Origin: Actinotalea sp.
GTDB taxonomy: Bacteria; Actinomycetota; Actinomycetes; Actinomycetales; Cellulomonadaceae
Direction: 5' to 3'
Length of the DNA stretch: 6,425 bases
Assembly: GCA_014360395.1 (NCBI GenBank)
Contig: JACIXM010000409.1
Location: forward strand, 1-6,425
Shown here: positions 5,134-6,425 of the stretch, piece by piece
Position numbering within the stretch: the stretch's first letter is position 1
How the letters are laid out: each line of letters begins with the position of its first letter
The notes under the pieces: generated by a model
What the model was told of the DNA's origin: nothing
Seen by the model: the letters and a program-made list of their open reading frames with translations, nothing else
The model's database searches: none
Program-made: the position numbers and the translations under genes

Positions 5134-6425
5134 GTGACTGACCAGGCGCGACCCCGGCCCCTCCTGCTCCTCGTCGACGGCCACTCGATGGCCTACCGGG
5201 CGTTCTTCGCCCTCCCGGCCGAGAACTTCTCGACGCGGACGGGGCAGACGACCAACGCGGTCTACGGGTTCACCTCGATGCTGGCGAACCTGCTCCGGGA
5301 CGAGCAGCCCACCCACGTCGCCGTGGCGTTCGACGCGGGCCGGGTGACGTTCCGCACCGAGGAGTACCCGCAGTACAAGGGCACCCGGGACGAGACGCCC
5401 CAGGAGTTCCGGGGCCAGGTCCCGCTCATCCGCGAGATCCTCGACTCCCTCTGCATCACGACCCTGCAGAAGGAGGGGTTCGAGGCCGACGACATCATCG
5501 CGACGCTGGCCACGCAGGCCCAGGAAGCCGGGATGGACGTGCTGGTCTGCACCGGTGACCGCGACGCGCTGCAGCTCGTGGCGGACGACGTCACGGTCCT
5601 CTACCCGCGCAAGGGCGTCTCGGACCTGGTGCGGTTCACCCCGGAGGGCGTCCGGGAGAAGTACGGGGTGCCGCCGGCGGCCTACCCGGATCTCGCGGCG
5701 CTGGTGGGCGAGAGCAGCGACAACCTGCCCGGCGTCCCCGGGGTCGGGCCGAAGACGGCGGCCAAGTGGATCACCGCCTACGGCGGGCTCGACGGCGTCC
5801 TCGCCGCGGCCACGTCGATCACCGGCAAGGCGGGCGAGAACCTGCGGGCCTGCCTGGACCAGGTCCGCCTCAACCGTCGGCTCAACGGGGCCGTCCGGGA
5901 CGTCGAGCTGCCCGTGGGTGCCGTCGACCTGGCGGTGCGCCCGTGGGACCGGGAGGCGATGCACCGCGTCTTCGACGCCCTGGAGTTCCGGACGCTGCGC
6001 GAGCGGCTGTTCGCGATGGTCCCCGAGGACGTCGTCGAGGCGGAGGGCTTCCGGCTCGACGTGGTCGTCCCGGCCCCCGGCGCGCTCGGGGCCTGGCTCG
6101 AGGAGCGGCGGGGCCGCCGCCTGGCGCTCGAGGTCGCCGGCACCGCCGGGCCGGGCCGCGGCGACGCGTGGGCCCTCGCGGTGGCCGACGGTGCCGACCA
6201 CGCCGTCGTCGTGGACCTCCCGGAGCTCGGGCCGGACGACGAGGCGGCGCTGGCCCGCTGGCTCGCGGACCCGGACGCGACGAAGGCCGTCCACGGGGCC
6301 AAGGAGGCCTGGCACGCGCTCGCCGGGCGCGGGCTGGTCCTGGCGGGGGTCGTCGTGGACACCCTCCTGGCGTCCTACCTGTGCCACCCGGACCAGCGGT
6401 CGTACGACCTGGGCGACCTGTCGAT
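5134..6425 (+). CDS. polA: DNA polymerase I, N-terminal 430 residues (cut by window edge)
   Basis: PolA removes RNA primers and fills repair gaps. The window holds the 5'-nuclease domain (about 1-300) and most of the 3'-5' exonuclease-like domain (about 305-430). The polymerase domain, roughly half of a normal ~880-900 residue protein, lies to the right. Nuclease metal ligands are intact: D15 in LLLVDGHSMAYR, D67 in FDAGRVTFR, E117/D119/D120 in FEADD, D142 and D144 in GDRD, and D196 in ESSDNLPG. The helix-hairpin-helix LPGVPGVGPKTAAK spans 198-211. The exonuclease-like domain lacks the expected acids: the Exo I D-x-E region reads LALEV (330-334), and the Exo II aspartate position is alanine (A392 in HGAKEAW). 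This fits the non-proofreading PolA I know from Mycobacterium. The GTG start is set by the family N-terminus and the -10 box seven bases upstream. The frame is open to the end. Confidence 0.96.
   Translation, partial: MTDQARPRPLLLLVDGHSMAYRAFFALPAENFSTRTGQTTNAVYGFTSMLANLLRDEQPTHVAVAFDAGRVTFRTEEYPQYKGTRDETPQEFRGQVPLIREILDSLCITTLQKEGFEADDIIATLATQAQEAGMDVLVCTGDRDALQLVADDVTVLYPRKGVSDLVRFTPEGVREKYGVPPAAYPDLAALVGESSDNLPGVPGVGPKTAAKWITAYGGLDGVLAAATSITGKAGENLRACLDQVRLNRRLNGAVRDVELPVGAVDLAVRPWDREAMHRVFDALEFRTLRERLFAMVPEDVVEAEGFRLDVVVPAPGALGAWLEERRGRRLALEVAGTAGPGRGDAWALAVADGADHAVVVDLPELGPDDEAALARWLADPDATKAVHGAKEAWHALAGRGLVLAGVVVDTLLASYLCHPDQRSYDLGDLS

Noticed and set aside
3928..6387. An open frame of about 819 codons on the minus strand across GNAT, thioesterase and polA
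   Set aside because: It lies antisense to polA and GNAT and out of frame with the thioesterase, all of which have clear family motifs. Its translation is low-complexity Arg/Gly/Pro/Asp-rich sequence with no domain; high GC suppresses stop codons.
1..6425. Mobile elements, CRISPR arrays, tRNA or rRNA genes
   Set aside because: No transposase or integrase, no regularly spaced repeats, no cloverleaf or rRNA-like sequence was seen on either strand.

Overview
This is high-GC DNA (G or C at almost every third codon position) with GTG starts, strong purine-rich ribosome sites beside apparently leaderless starts, and a PolA whose proofreading-type domain looks degenerate. Together these point to an actinobacterium. 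A Micrococcales / Cellulomonas-like host is my guess from general resemblance; the window contains no RNA gene or marker that would fix the genus. Nothing suggests mobile DNA, a CRISPR array or a prophage: it reads as chromosomal core plus a transporter operon.

Left part (1-3681, minus strand): four genes of a branched-chain amino acid type (LIV/HAAT family) ABC importer, read right to left as livH - livM - livG - livF. They are tightly packed: a 10-nt gap, then an 11-bp overlap, then a 4-bp ATGA overlap. livF is cut by the left edge after 110 residues. The notable gene is livH: its permease domain is preceded by a signal peptide, a beta-rich CarboxypepD_reg/Ig-like domain and a Pro/Gly linker. 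No substrate-binding protein gene lies in the window, so its partner must be encoded elsewhere or beyond the left edge.

Middle (3682-3981): a 300-bp divergent intergenic region between livH and a GNAT acetyltransferase gene. It holds several small dyads, two weak -10 candidates and a Shine-Dalgarno sequence for each gene. The GNAT gene (plus strand) runs 88 bp tail-to-tail into the 3' end of a hotdog-fold acyl-CoA thioesterase gene (minus strand).

Right part (4626-6425): the thioesterase and polA are divergent, with only 19 bp between their start codons. The gap contains a -10-like TAGGTT seven bases before the polA GTG, the usual geometry of leaderless actinobacterial transcripts. polA runs off the right edge after 430 residues, covering the 5'-nuclease domain and most of the 3'-5' exonuclease-like domain.

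Functionally the window joins amino-acid (or related amide/carboxylate) uptake, a small acyl-CoA hydrolase, an acetyltransferase of unknown substrate, and DNA repair/Okazaki-fragment processing. I see no single new system. The most unusual items are the fused extracellular domain on LivH, the 19-bp face-to-face promoter region of thioesterase/polA, and the long convergent coding overlap.
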